Positions 51,293-60,030 of a DNA stretch of 64,000 bases are shown in pieces. Made by a program: the position numbers and the translations under genes. The DNA comes from Bacillus_CJ salitolerans (GTDB lineage: Bacteria > Bacillota > Bacilli > Bacillales > SA4), in NCBI RefSeq assembly GCF_042680805.1, contig NZ_JBHUEM010000007.1:62001-126000 (forward strand). The letters run 5' to 3'. Within the stretch, counting starts at the first letter, position 1, and every line of letters begins with the position of its first letter. The notes beneath the pieces are model-generated. The model was not told the DNA's origin, did not search any database, and saw nothing but the letters and a program-made list of their open reading frames with translations.

Positions 51293-51682
51293 TTACGCAG
51301 GTAATAAATCTAAGATTGTTTCAATGATAACGGTTAAAATCGGAATGGCCATTGCCATGATTAGAATTTTTCCAGCCAGCTCAATTTTAGATGCAATAGC
51401 ACCTTGTCCAGCATCCCTCGTGATTTGAGCCCCAAACTCTGCTATATAGGCAATTCCAATAATTTTTAAAATGGTCTCTACATACATCAAATTCACGTTA
51501 GCGTTAACAGCTATTCTTTCTAACATTTGAATGATTCCTTGAATTTGGCCAATTAAAAATAGAAAAATCGTACAACCCACAAAAACCACGAGCATAAAAG
51601 CAAACGTTGGCTTTTGTTCTTTCACAATTAGGGCAAGAAAAGTAGTAATTAATCCGATACCAACAATTTGTAAGATTTGAAT
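51293..51682 (-). CDS. spoIIIAD: Stage III sporulation protein AD (apparent ATT start)
   Basis: A 129-aa protein with several membrane segments. The part from a GTG at 51625 (VKEQKPTFAF) is clearly SpoIIIAD, but it would lack the first membrane helix. The frame is open upstream, and the residues QILQIVGIGLITTFLALI match the usual N-terminus. No ATG, GTG or TTG occurs there in frame. An ATT at 51682-51680 lies 6 nt after AGGGGGG, exactly where the family start is expected. I therefore annotate the ATT as the start. Confidence 0.85.
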   Translation of the reverse strand: MQILQIVGIGLITTFLALIVKEQKPTFAFMLVVFVGCTIFLFLIGQIQGIIQMLERIAVNANVNLMYVETILKIIGIAYIAEFGAQITRDAGQGAIASKIELAGKILIMAMAIPILTVIIETILDLLPA

Positions 51683-51693
51683 AGAAATCCCCC

Positions 51694-51900
51694 CTAACCT
51701 TGAAAGAGGAATACAGCCTTTATTTTTTGGAATAACTCATCCATGATGGTCACGACGCGAAAAATGATATATACAAATCCAACGAGCGTGACCCAGTGTG
51801 CATAGTCTTCCTTTCCCATTTGCTTCAATACAGTGTGAAGAAAGGCAACGACTATTCCAACACCAGCAATTTGAAAAATGGTACTGACATCTATTGGCAT
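51694..51900 (-). CDS. spoIIIAC: Stage III sporulation protein AC
   Basis: A 68-aa protein with two membrane helices (about residues 8-28 and 38-55), ending IKAVFLFQG as in B. subtilis. ATG at 51900 follows GGGGAG and gives the exact family length. It lies 22 nt before spoIIIAB's end. Confidence 0.95.
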   Translation of the reverse strand: MPIDVSTIFQIAGVGIVVAFLHTVLKQMGKEDYAHWVTLVGFVYIIFRVVTIMDELFQKIKAVFLFQG

Positions 51901-51922
51901 TTCAACTTCTCCCCTCATTCCT

Positions 51923-52438
51923 TTACATCAGCAAAACAATTAGTAAAAGACCTGATAGAAATCCTAAGCTCTTTATCATTTTTTCATACTTTGCTTGCTT
52001 CTCTTGTGCATCCTTTTCTTCCCTGTCTAGATGAGTTAATGCAAGAAGAATGTGTTTTTGCTGGGAAGCTCGATCATGCTGTCCTAACGTCTCACCGAAT
52101 TGCTTTAGGACTTCAATTTCCCCTTGCTTAAAAGCCGTTAATCGCTTGATATCATGCAAGCTCTCTACCCAGGCATCTCGTACATTTTGGTTTCCCGTTT
52201 TAAGCCTTTTAGCAAAATCTTCAAAAAACCAAGATAATGGCTTGTTCATCTGCTTCGCAATATTCGTACATGCATCGTATAGTGGTAAGTGCCCGTACAT
52301 GATTTCCGCTTCGAGAGATTGCAAAGCAGCCTTTAATTGCCTGAGTTGGCGTGGTCTTTCACTAAACTGTTTTGCTGATTCAAAACCTGTCCAAGTTGTA
52401 GCCAGTAGGATAAAAAGTGCTCCTAATATTTTGATCAT
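51923..52438 (-). CDS. spoIIIAB: Stage III sporulation protein AB
   Basis: A 171-aa protein with membrane segments at both ends and a helical middle. It resembles GspF-type inner-membrane platform proteins. It starts with an ATGA overlap with the spoIIIAA stop, after GGAGG. Confidence 0.94.
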   Translation of the reverse strand: MIKILGALFILLATTWTGFESAKQFSERPRQLRQLKAALQSLEAEIMYGHLPLYDACTNIAKQMNKPLSWFFEDFAKRLKTGNQNVRDAWVESLHDIKRLTAFKQGEIEVLKQFGETLGQHDRASQQKHILLALTHLDREEKDAQEKQAKYEKMIKSLGFLSGLLLIVLLM

Positions 52439-53367
52439 GTAAATACCTCCATACTATGACCAATTAACTTCCCCGATCCATCTAAAATCTTCTGAAACGT
52501 ACCGGGACCTTCTTCCCTTGAAAGAATGACAAACCTTGAAAAAATTTGGGCATCTATTAATGGTTTTATACTCGGTCTTTTTAATAAATCAGAGAAGTTA
52601 AAACCATGAGCAGTTACCACTAACCTAACACCAGCATTAACTGCTTCCATAATGGCCTCACTATCTTCCTTACTACCAATCTCATCAACAATAATGACAT
52701 CTGGACTCATAGACCGAATGAGCATCATCATCCCTTCTGCCTTAGGGCAGCTATCTAGTATATCCACTCTGAAGCCAAGGTCGTGCTGGGGAACACCTTT
52801 TACACAACCGGCAATCTCTGATCGTTCATCAACAATCCCAACCTTATAGGAGGGAAGATTTCTTTCTTCATCACCAATACTTATTAATCTTGCGATATCT
52901 CTTAACAATGTTGTCTTTCCTGATTGTGGAGGCCCGATTATGATGGAGTTTTCCCAGTGATCTGAAGTTGAAAGGTATGGAATTAGTGGGACGGCAACAC
53001 CTTTACATTGCCTTGCTATTCGTATATTAAAAAAAGTGACATCCCTTATTGCTTTGACTTCACCTTTCTCCGTAATTACTTTGCCAGCTAGTCCAACTCG
53101 ATGGCCACCTTGAACCGTAATGTACCCTCTTTTTAACTCTTCCTCTAATGTATATATGGAATGTTGACTTAGTCGGTTTAACAAAAATATAGTATCCTCA
53201 GCTGTCACTATATAGCTTCTTGGAAACTGATACTTGCTACCGATCATAACTTCTAACGGTCGATTTAGCCGAATTCGAATTTCTTCCATTCTTTCTTGTA
53301 AATGAGGAGGGAAGCTTTCGATTATGGATCTTATATTCGGTGACAACATTTCTAAAATCTCATTCAC
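52435..53367 (-). CDS. spoIIIAA: Stage III sporulation protein AA (ATPase)
   Basis: A 310-aa cytoplasmic ATPase of the secretion-ATPase type that powers the mother cell to forespore channel. Walker A is GPPQSGKTTLLRDIA (about residues 144-158), and Walker B is DVIIVDEIG. It is the first gene of the spoIIIA operon, so a sigma-E promoter is expected upstream, but I could not define one with confidence. Confidence 0.96.
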   Translation of the reverse strand: MNEILEMLSPNIRSIIESFPPHLQERMEEIRIRLNRPLEVMIGSKYQFPRSYIVTAEDTIFLLNRLSQHSIYTLEEELKRGYITVQGGHRVGLAGKVITEKGEVKAIRDVTFFNIRIARQCKGVAVPLIPYLSTSDHWENSIIIGPPQSGKTTLLRDIARLISIGDEERNLPSYKVGIVDERSEIAGCVKGVPQHDLGFRVDILDSCPKAEGMMMLIRSMSPDVIIVDEIGSKEDSEAIMEAVNAGVRLVVTAHGFNFSDLLKRPSIKPLIDAQIFSRFVILSREEGPGTFQKILDGSGKLIGHSMEVFT

Positions 53368-53493
53368 TTTACCCCTCCTATTCGATCATTTAATGTCTCT
53401 TATCATGCTCTCATATATCGTAGTTTCACTTTATACTCCAATGTATGCAGGCTTGGACATATTATGACTGCTTACAAGTGAGCAGTCGTTTAA

Positions 53494-53775
53494 TCATTTA
53501 TAGATTCCAAGTAAAATAAACCCTACTCCAATTCCAATGAATAATAATTTTGAAAATGATAATTCATCAGTCAGACTTAATAACCCAATCGTCATTGTGG
53601 CAATAAAAATTAACGGTCCAACCATAGCAAGTACAGCATTTACCGCTACTGCTTTTTTCACATCATTAAGAAGCAGCATGATGATTGCCGCTGTTAGCTC
53701 AATAGACGCAGACAAAAATCTAAGCCCTGCCATGGATAAAACGGTTGTATCAATCCCTGCCATCCATTTTTTCAT
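53494..53775 (-). CDS. yqhV: YqhV-family membrane protein (DUF2619)
   Basis: A 93-aa protein with three membrane helices, at its usual place upstream of spoIIIAA. ATG at 53775 follows AAGGGG. Function is unknown; in B. subtilis the gene is expressed in sporulation. Confidence 0.85.
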   Translation of the reverse strand: MKKWMAGIDTTVLSMAGLRFLSASIELTAAIIMLLLNDVKKAVAVNAVLAMVGPLIFIATMTIGLLSLTDELSFSKLLFIGIGVGFILLGIYK

Positions 53776-54090
53776 ATTTATTCCCCTTGTTAATTTAGTG
53801 TGGTAGTACAACCTATGCTTGGAATAATGATTTAAGAATAGTGTTTTTGTGATTATTGTAGTTATGAATACTCGAGGTAGAAAAGTGGTATTCCGAGGAA
53901 AAAGTACAAAAGGCTCAGGGCGCCCCGTTTAGCCTCAGGCAGAGCAAATGTTCCTAAATGATAAAAAGGTGCTTTTCCCCTTTTACACATTTAGGAACAT
54001 TTGACCTCGAGTGACTGGGTGCTGGAGCTTGATTCCTAGTCACTAGCCCATTCTCTTGCTGAAAACTTTTATACTTCCTTATAATTAATA
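53776..54090. other. Intergenic region with a dispersed repeat and two hairpins
   Basis: No gene. It should contain the yqhV promoter. The dispersed repeat copy 2 (53912-54027) is listed separately. A second inverted repeat, AGTGACT/AGTCACT, lies at about 54010-54044. Confidence 0.5.
53912..54027. repeat. Dispersed intergenic repeat, copy 2, with a 15-bp inverted repeat inside
   Basis: GGCTCAGGGCGCC, CGTTTAGCCTC and GCAGAGCAAA match copy 1 at 8665-8700. The following GCTGGAGC block is moved about 75 bp downstream by an insert. The insert has perfect 15-bp arms, AAATGTTCCTAAATG (53946-53960) and CATTTAGGAACATTT (53988-54002). Confidence 0.7.
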
Positions 54091-54121
54091 AAAGGATTGC
54101 CCTAAGTTAGGACAATCCTTT
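54091..54121 (-). terminator. Terminator of efp
   Basis: Minus-strand stem AAAGGATTGTCCTAA/TTAGGGCAATCCTTT with a moderately T-rich tail, directly after the efp stop. Confidence 0.78.
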
Positions 54122-54125
54122 TTCA

Positions 54126-54683
54126 TTAAGCACGTGAAATATATTTAGCTTCTTCCGTATTGATAATTAAAACATCACCTTCATTTATAAAGAAAGGAAC
54201 TTGGACTGTTAATCCAGTTTCTAGCGTTGCAGGCTTTGTACCACCTGATGCTGTATCTCCTTTTATTCCTGGTTCTGTTTCAACAACCTTTAGTTCAACA
54301 GTTGTAGGTAGGTCAACTCCAATTGTTTCACCTTGATAGGTTTGAATAGCAACATTCATATTTTCCTTTAAGAACTTTAATTCATATTCAATAGATGAAG
54401 CTGGAAGTTCTGTTTGCTCATATGATTGTGTATCCATAAATACATGTTGATCACCGTTTGCATATAAATATTGCATCGTACGGTTTTCAATTTGAGCCTT
54501 TGCTACCTTCTCTCCACCACGGAACGTTTTTTCTTGAATAGCTCCAGTACGTAAGTTACGAAGCTTTGAACGAACAAACGCTGCACCTTTACCTGGTTTA
54601 ACGTGTTGGAAATCAAGTACACGCCAAATGCCTCCGTCTACCTCAATTGTTAAACCTGTACGAAAATCGTTTACAGAAATCAT
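54126..54683 (-). CDS. efp: Translation elongation factor P
   Basis: A 185-aa three-domain factor that rescues ribosomes stalled at proline runs. It starts MISVNDFRTGLTIEVDGG. The tip loop HVKPGKGAAFVRSK carries the lysine that is modified in many bacteria. ATG at 54683 follows AGGAGG. Length is normal. Confidence 0.97.
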   Translation of the reverse strand: MISVNDFRTGLTIEVDGGIWRVLDFQHVKPGKGAAFVRSKLRNLRTGAIQEKTFRGGEKVAKAQIENRTMQYLYANGDQHVFMDTQSYEQTELPASSIEYELKFLKENMNVAIQTYQGETIGVDLPTTVELKVVETEPGIKGDTASGGTKPATLETGLTVQVPFFINEGDVLIINTEEAKYISRA

Positions 54684-54761
54684 GTTCAAAAATCCTCCTA
54701 AATGCAATAAAATATGTTAGTGTAGACAATCACCTGAGTTCGTTTACATCAGATGCTTGAA

Positions 54762-55823
54762 TTATAGAATAATTAATTCCTTTGATGAATGGGAAAGAGA
54801 CTCATTTCCATCTTTCGTAATAACCGTATCATCTTCAATACGAACCCCACCTAAGCCGGCAATGTAAATTCCAGGTTCAACTGTTACGACCATACCTGGC
54901 TCTAGAACAACGTCAGACTTAAAGGATAATCCTGGCCCTTCGTGAACCTCTAAACCGATTCCATGACCAGTAGAATGTCCGAAGTATTCCCCGAAACCTT
55001 TTTCAGTGATGTAATCACGAGTTAAAGCATCGGCCTGTTTTCCTGTAATACCTGGCTTAATTCCTGCCATTCCACGTAATTGTGCTTCAAGAACAACATC
55101 GTAAATATTTTTAAGTTCATCTTTTGGTTGTCCTACTGATATGGTTCTAGTAATATCAGAGCAGTAACCTTTATAGTATGCACCAAAATCTAGCGTAACA
55201 AAGTCCCCTGATTCAATGATTTTGTCTGAAGCAACTCCATGTGGCAATGCTGATCTGTAACCTGAAGCAACAATAATATCAAAAGAAGAAGAAGCTGCTC
55301 CTTGTTTTCTCATAAAGAACTCAAGCTCATTTGATACTTCCAATTCTGACTTACCAGGACGAATAAAGGTAAGAATATGTTTAAACGCTGCGTCAGCAAT
55401 CTCTGTTGCTTCTTTTAATATCTTAATCTCCGCTTCACTCTTTATCAAGCGTAACTTTTCTATAACACCTGTGATCGGTACTAATTCTGCCTTTATTTGA
55501 TCACGATACGCCCTAAAAGTACTAAATGTAACGTGATCTTCCTCAAAGCCTAATTTCTTTATTCCTAGCTTCTCCACTTGAGATGCAATTTCTTCAATAA
55601 TCGATGCTTTATGTTGAACAACCTCAAATCCATCTAATTGCTTTGTTGCTTGTTCCACATAACGGAAGTCTGTAATAAACAGAGCTTTATCTTCTGATAT
55701 CAAAGCAACTCCAGCAGATCCTGTGAATCCTGAAATAAACCTTCGATTGTATTTACTTGTTACCAGCATTCCGTCAACGTTTAATTCTTGAAAGCGATTT
55801 CTCAATTGATCAATTTTTGTCAT
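54762..55823 (-). CDS. yqhT: Xaa-Pro peptidase, M24 family (YqhT)
   Basis: A 353-aa metalloaminopeptidase-type enzyme. An N-terminal creatinase-like domain (about residues 1-125) is followed by the pita-bread catalytic domain. Metal ligands are visible: DFGAYYKGYCSDITRT (two Asp), HSTGHGIGLEVHEGP (His), and Glu in VEPGIYI and IEDDTV. It removes residues before proline. It overlaps aroQ by 4 nt, and efp follows, as in B. subtilis. Confidence 0.93.
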   Translation of the reverse strand: MTKIDQLRNRFQELNVDGMLVTSKYNRRFISGFTGSAGVALISEDKALFITDFRYVEQATKQLDGFEVVQHKASIIEEIASQVEKLGIKKLGFEEDHVTFSTFRAYRDQIKAELVPITGVIEKLRLIKSEAEIKILKEATEIADAAFKHILTFIRPGKSELEVSNELEFFMRKQGAASSSFDIIVASGYRSALPHGVASDKIIESGDFVTLDFGAYYKGYCSDITRTISVGQPKDELKNIYDVVLEAQLRGMAGIKPGITGKQADALTRDYITEKGFGEYFGHSTGHGIGLEVHEGPGLSFKSDVVLEPGMVVTVEPGIYIAGLGGVRIEDDTVITKDGNESLSHSSKELIIL

Positions 55824-56269
55824 AACCTTTCATCCTCTCCAAAAAAATCTCTAAGTGCTATTATTGCTAATTTGTAACCGTTCAAACCTAACCCAACAAT
55901 TTGACCAATCGTTACAGGTGCTATGACAGAGGTGTGACGGAATTCCTCACGAGCGTGTATATTAGATATATGTATTTCGATGACTGGTTTAGATATACTC
56001 GCGATGGCATCTCTTATTGCATAGCTATAATGCGTAAAAGCCCCTGGGTTTATGATGATCCCATCAACATTACTATCTGCTTCATGGATTTTATCGATGA
56101 TGTTCCCCTCATGATTTGATTGATAACAGGTAAGCTCTAATCCATAATCTTTAGCAAAATCTCCTAAAGAGCTTTCAAGTTCTATTAATGTTATCTGACC
56201 ATAAATGTCTGGTTCTCTTAGGCCAAGCCGATTTAGGTTTGGTCCGTTTAACAAGAGAATGCGCTTCAT
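55820..56269 (-). CDS. aroQ: 3-dehydroquinate dehydratase, type II
   Basis: A 149-aa shikimate-pathway enzyme. It starts ILLLNGPNLNRLGLREPDIYG with the catalytic Arg and Tyr loop. EIHISNIHAREEFRHTSV carries the catalytic His and substrate-binding residues. GAGGAG precedes the ATG. Confidence 0.96.
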   Translation of the reverse strand: MKRILLLNGPNLNRLGLREPDIYGQITLIELESSLGDFAKDYGLELTCYQSNHEGNIIDKIHEADSNVDGIIINPGAFTHYSYAIRDAIASISKPVIEIHISNIHAREEFRHTSVIAPVTIGQIVGLGLNGYKLAIIALRDFFGEDERL

Positions 56270-56308
56270 CCTGGCATCTCCTCACTCTACGTAAACATAT
56301 TAAAAAAA

Positions 56309-56329
56309 AGAATGTTCAAAGAACATTCT
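56309..56329 (-). terminator. Terminator of yqhR
   Basis: Minus-strand stem AGAATGTTC/GAACATTCT with a 3-nt loop is followed by eight T residues, 11 nt after the yqhR stop. Confidence 0.88.
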
Positions 56330-56339
56330 ATCATAATGA

Positions 56340-56849
56340 TCATTCGTTTGAATAGTTTGGTTCATTTTGTAATTTAAGCTCTGTGTATTCATATGATATA
56401 GAATAGGCAATAAAAGTTCCTAATAGGGTGTAAAGACAAAGAGTCGTAACCAATGTATTCCGATCCATCTCCTGAATAGGCTCAATATTTGCAAAGATTG
56501 GATTTAATATAATGAATACAATTCCCCATAATACTAAACCAAATAATATACTAATCCAAAATTTATCCAATCTTCTTAATGTCATATGGTACGCAAAAGC
56601 AACGAGAATGGATAATAAACCATAAATAAAGATCGAAATGAATTGTCCCAATGTTCCGTCTTTCCAGTCACCGACTGCCCAAGGGTCTAAAATGACGTTA
56701 GGAGGAATCTTCGTGAAATGAAATAGATAGGTCATATAACCAATAAAGCTCCAAAATACTCCTCCAAAAAATCCCGTTAAAGCCGTTCTTGTCGCAGGTG
56801 ACATAGGTTCTTCTTTTTTATTTTGTTCTAGTTTCTTCTCTTCTTCCAC
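56340..56849 (-). CDS. yqhR: Membrane protein YqhR
   Basis: A 169-aa protein with four membrane segments (about residues 22-45, 68-92, 98-118 and 130-152) and charged ends. GTG at 56849 lies 8 nt after GGAGGT. It belongs to the YqhR family by position and layout; its role is unknown. Confidence 0.82.
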   Translation of the reverse strand: MEEEKKLEQNKKEEPMSPATRTALTGFFGGVFWSFIGYMTYLFHFTKIPPNVILDPWAVGDWKDGTLGQFISIFIYGLLSILVAFAYHMTLRRLDKFWISILFGLVLWGIVFIILNPIFANIEPIQEMDRNTLVTTLCLYTLLGTFIAYSISYEYTELKLQNEPNYSNE

Positions 56850-57051
56850 TATTATGCACCTCCATTATGTAGTGTTTCCATGATATTCATTAATATGAAG
56901 AACTTTTTTAAAACTCGTCTAACATTTCACTTTTCTGTCTATGATAGCAATATAGTTTACAAACCTGCACATCATCCTAGAGGTTTTCCTCACTTTCTAG
57001 TACAATAGAAAGCATATATAACAACAAAGATGATTATAGGTTGGTGGAAAC

Positions 57052-57987
57052 ATGTCAGATGAAAAAAAGCCCGTTTATGGAGGGCAAGCAGTAGTAGAAG
57101 GTGTCATGTTTGGTGGTAAATATCATTATGTGACAGCGATTCGAAGAAAAGATCAATCACTTGAGTATTTTCGGTTACCAAGAAAAGTAAACCCACTCGC
57201 ACAAAAACTCAAAAAGATTCCTTTCCTGCGAGGGATTGTGGCCATACTAGAGGCAAGTGCAAATGGAACAAAGCATTTAAATTTTTCAACCGAGCGATAT
57301 GACCTTGATCCAAATGAAGATCATGTGTTACAAGAACAGAAAGAGTCTAAGTTAACGATGATTTTAGGAGTAGCTGCTGTTGGAATCATTTCATTTCTGT
57401 TTGGAAAGTTTGTATTTACACTCATTCCCGTCTTTTTAGCTGAATTAACAAGACCAATTATTTCAAGTGACATGGGCCAAATTCTAGTCGAAGGATTGTT
57501 TAAATTAATCTTACTCTTAGCCTATATTTATGCTATTTCGTTTACACCCATTATTAAACGGGTATTTCAATATCACGGAGCTGAACATAAAGTCATAAAT
57601 TGCTTTGAAAAAGGTAACGAATTAACTGTAGAAAACGTACAAGCAGAATCGAGACTTCATTACCGTTGTGGTAGTAGTTTTATTTTGTTTACAGTCATTA
57701 TTGGTGTGTTCGTATATATGCTCGTTCCGACAGAACCGATATATGTTCGAGTACTAAATCGACTTGCGTTAATACCTGTCGTATTAGGAATATCTTTCGA
57801 AGTATTACAGTTAACAAATGCACTTCGAAATGTTCCTGTTCTCAAGCTTCTTGGATATCCTGGTTTATGGCTTCAACTCTTAACAACGAAAGAACCCAAG
57901 GATGATCAAGTAGAAGTAGCAATTGCCTCATTTAATGAATTATTAAGACTGGAAAATGAATCACAAGACTCTCCAAAAATTGTTTAA
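57052..57987 (+). CDS. yqhQ: DUF1385 membrane protein YqhQ
   Basis: A 311-aa protein. The N-terminus has the family start YGGQAVVEGVMFGGK. Membrane segments lie at about residues 105-130, 145-170, 205-225 and 232-250. The conserved YHGAEHKVINCFE motif suggests a metal-binding or catalytic site. Function is not established. It is divergent from yqhR. Confidence 0.88.
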   Translation: MSDEKKPVYGGQAVVEGVMFGGKYHYVTAIRRKDQSLEYFRLPRKVNPLAQKLKKIPFLRGIVAILEASANGTKHLNFSTERYDLDPNEDHVLQEQKESKLTMILGVAAVGIISFLFGKFVFTLIPVFLAELTRPIISSDMGQILVEGLFKLILLLAYIYAISFTPIIKRVFQYHGAEHKVINCFEKGNELTVENVQAESRLHYRCGSSFILFTVIIGVFVYMLVPTEPIYVRVLNRLALIPVVLGISFEVLQLTNALRNVPVLKLLGYPGLWLQLLTTKEPKDDQVEVAIASFNELLRLENESQDSPKIV

Positions 57988-58063
57988 TAATTGTGACAAC
58001 ATCCTTTACGAATGCACATAATGTAATTAATAACCCTTACTTTTTCTTTGGGAGGTGCTGCTG

Positions 58064-58423
58064 TTGAAACGTCAAACAGGTCAAATTATTCTTATACTCA
58101 CAATTGGCTTAGCAGCTATAGGTTTGTTAACAACAAATCCACTAAAGTTACTTCAGATGATTGGAATAGCTGTTCTGTTTGCTTTTGCCTTCTATTTAAT
58201 TTTTCGATTCCTGCAAAAGCGTGCTGGCGGTAATTGGAAAAACAACTCACAATATCGCAAGGCTGTAAGGCAATCTAGAAAACGTTATCAATCAAATAAT
58301 GTATCTACTCTGGCTAAAAAACCAGTATCCCCTACAACCTTAAAAAGAAAAAGTAGTAATACACATTTGACCGTTATTGAAGGAAAGAAAAATAATAAAA
58401 AGAAAAACCGAGCTTTTCACTAA
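58064..58423 (+). CDS. yqhP: SA1362-like membrane protein YqhP
   Basis: A 119-aa protein with two close membrane helices (about residues 7-22 and 27-45) and a very basic, Ser/Asn/Lys-rich tail. I chose TTG at 58064, 8 nt after GGGAGG; a GTG at 58055 overlaps that site. Function is unknown. It follows yqhQ by 76 nt. Confidence 0.8.
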   Translation: MKRQTGQIILILTIGLAAIGLLTTNPLKLLQMIGIAVLFAFAFYLIFRFLQKRAGGNWKNNSQYRKAVRQSRKRYQSNNVSTLAKKPVSPTTLKRKSSNTHLTVIEGKKNNKKKNRAFH

Positions 58424-58438
58424 GTTATCGGTTTTTTT
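58403..58438 (+). terminator. Terminator of yqhQ-yqhP
   Basis: Stem AAAAACCGA/TCGGTTTTT with a 16-nt loop and a T-run covers the end of yqhP. Confidence 0.72.
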
Positions 58439-58469
58439 ATTTTTTTCTATCTATCAATTCATTTATTCT

Positions 58470-59366
58470 TTAAAAGCTCCATGTCTTTAAAAATTCAGTG
58501 GCTTTTGCATAGCCGACATTTACTACCTCTTGTCGCTTCTCCTTTGTAACTTCAAAGTCTCTTGATAACACATTTTCAACAGGGATAAAGATTATATTTT
58601 TCTCAACAGACCTTGAAATATACCGTAAATCATGAGCATCCATCATTGTTTCAAACAGGGCTTTAAACAAATCAATGGCATTTTTTATTTTATTTGGTGG
58701 TCTATTTTCTAGCTTGGGACTTAACTGGATGCCAAGTAATGGACGTTTGTGTTCTTTTCTTACTTGCTCAAATAACCAGATAGGAAAATTACTAAGCACT
58801 CCCCCATCCACAATAATGGGTTGCCTACTTCTTTTGTTTCCTACTTGTTCTAATTTAGCAGGTTCAAAGAAATAAGGAATTCCCGCGCTCATTCTGACAG
58901 CTTTAGCAACTGAAAACTCTTGTGGATCGTATCCATACCTATTTAAATCATCTGGTATCACCATCATTCTACTATTCGTTAAATCAGAAGCAACCACTCT
59001 AAGGACACCTTCTGGCAGATCACCAAATACTCGCACACCTTTTTTCTGTAAGTGTGCTTCAATCCATTGTTCTAGAATAAGTCCCCTGTACAAGCCTAGC
59101 CTCCAATACAGAAGGAACCATTTGCTAATCATGGAGGGAAGAAAATTCTTTCTAGTGTCTAAAAATTTTTGAAGGTCTACCTCATCCATCATTTGTTGAA
59201 TTTCTTCTCCTTTGTATCCAGCAGCAACAAATGCTGCAAGGCAAGCTCCAGCACTTGTTCCAGCTACTCGACCAAAAGAATAACCTTTTTCTTCAAGTGC
59301 TTTAATCGCTCCTATAAGGGCATACCCCCTTATGCCTCCACCAGAAAATACAAGATCTATTTTCAC
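58470..59366 (-). CDS. yqhO: Patatin-like phospholipase YqhO
   Basis: A 298-aa serine hydrolase of the patatin/RssA family. The oxyanion loop is FSGGGIRGYALIG, the nucleophile lies in GTSAGA (about residues 37-42), and the dyad Asp is in VDGGVLSNFP. It should cleave acyl esters; the substrate is unknown. The start is GTG at 59366. It is convergent with yqhP. Confidence 0.9.
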   Translation of the reverse strand: MKIDLVFSGGGIRGYALIGAIKALEEKGYSFGRVAGTSAGACLAAFVAAGYKGEEIQQMMDEVDLQKFLDTRKNFLPSMISKWFLLYWRLGLYRGLILEQWIEAHLQKKGVRVFGDLPEGVLRVVASDLTNSRMMVIPDDLNRYGYDPQEFSVAKAVRMSAGIPYFFEPAKLEQVGNKRSRQPIIVDGGVLSNFPIWLFEQVRKEHKRPLLGIQLSPKLENRPPNKIKNAIDLFKALFETMMDAHDLRYISRSVEKNIIFIPVENVLSRDFEVTKEKRQEVVNVGYAKATEFLKTWSF

Positions 59367-59453
59367 CTTCTCACCCCTAGACTCTATTGTCTTATTACAT
59401 CTTAATCGTCCGAAGGGGTAAATAGTACCTGATTAGTAGCTGAGAAGAACAAT

Positions 59454-59483
59454 AAAAAAAGACTTTAGCGAAATACTAAGTCT
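59454..59483 (-). terminator. Terminator of mntR
   Basis: Minus-strand stem AGACTTAGTA/TAAAGTCT (imperfect) followed by seven T residues, just after the mntR stop. Confidence 0.75.
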
Positions 59484-59486
59484 TCT

Positions 59487-59918
59487 TTATGAATCTCCAT
59501 TTTCTTCATTACTTTTTTGTATACTTCTTAACATTTCAACTCTGCTTTCATCTTCCTCAAAGAATTGAACAAGATCGCCAATTCGATCAATAGCGTTCCA
59601 GCTAAGGTGATGTTCAATTCCTTCGACATCATTATAGATAAGCTCTTCCTCAACACCAATTAGTCTCATAAATTGCTCTAGTAGGTCATGGCGATATACA
59701 AGTCGTTTGCCAATTTTTTTGCCTTTTGTCGTTAATACAAGTCCTCTGTATTTCTCATATATGAGATATTGATCTTTATCCAGTTTTTGAACCATTTTGG
59801 TAACTGATGAGGGATGAACCGATAACGCTTCAGCAATATCCGATACTCTTGCATACCCTTTTTCTTCGATTAAAATATAAATTTGTTCAATATAATCTTC
59901 CATACTTGGCGTTGGCAT
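59487..59918 (-). CDS. mntR: Manganese-responsive transcriptional regulator MntR
   Basis: A 143-aa DtxR-family regulator of Mn uptake and efflux genes. The winged helix (YARVSDIAEALSVHPSSVTKMV) and the metal-site residues Asp near the N-terminus (MEDYIEQ), His in YRHDLLEQF and Glu/His in EGIEHHLSW are intact. I use ATG at 59918 after GAGGT; a TTG precedes it directly. Confidence 0.95.
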   Translation of the reverse strand: MPTPSMEDYIEQIYILIEEKGYARVSDIAEALSVHPSSVTKMVQKLDKDQYLIYEKYRGLVLTTKGKKIGKRLVYRHDLLEQFMRLIGVEEELIYNDVEGIEHHLSWNAIDRIGDLVQFFEEDESRVEMLRSIQKSNEENGDS

Positions 59919-60030
59919 CAATCATCTACCTCATTTCACTCTAAATATCCGAGAATTGCCTTCTATCATCTTACAATAGAATATAAAGTGAAACAAGCTT
60001 CTCTCTTTAAACAACGCCATTCACCCTTAA

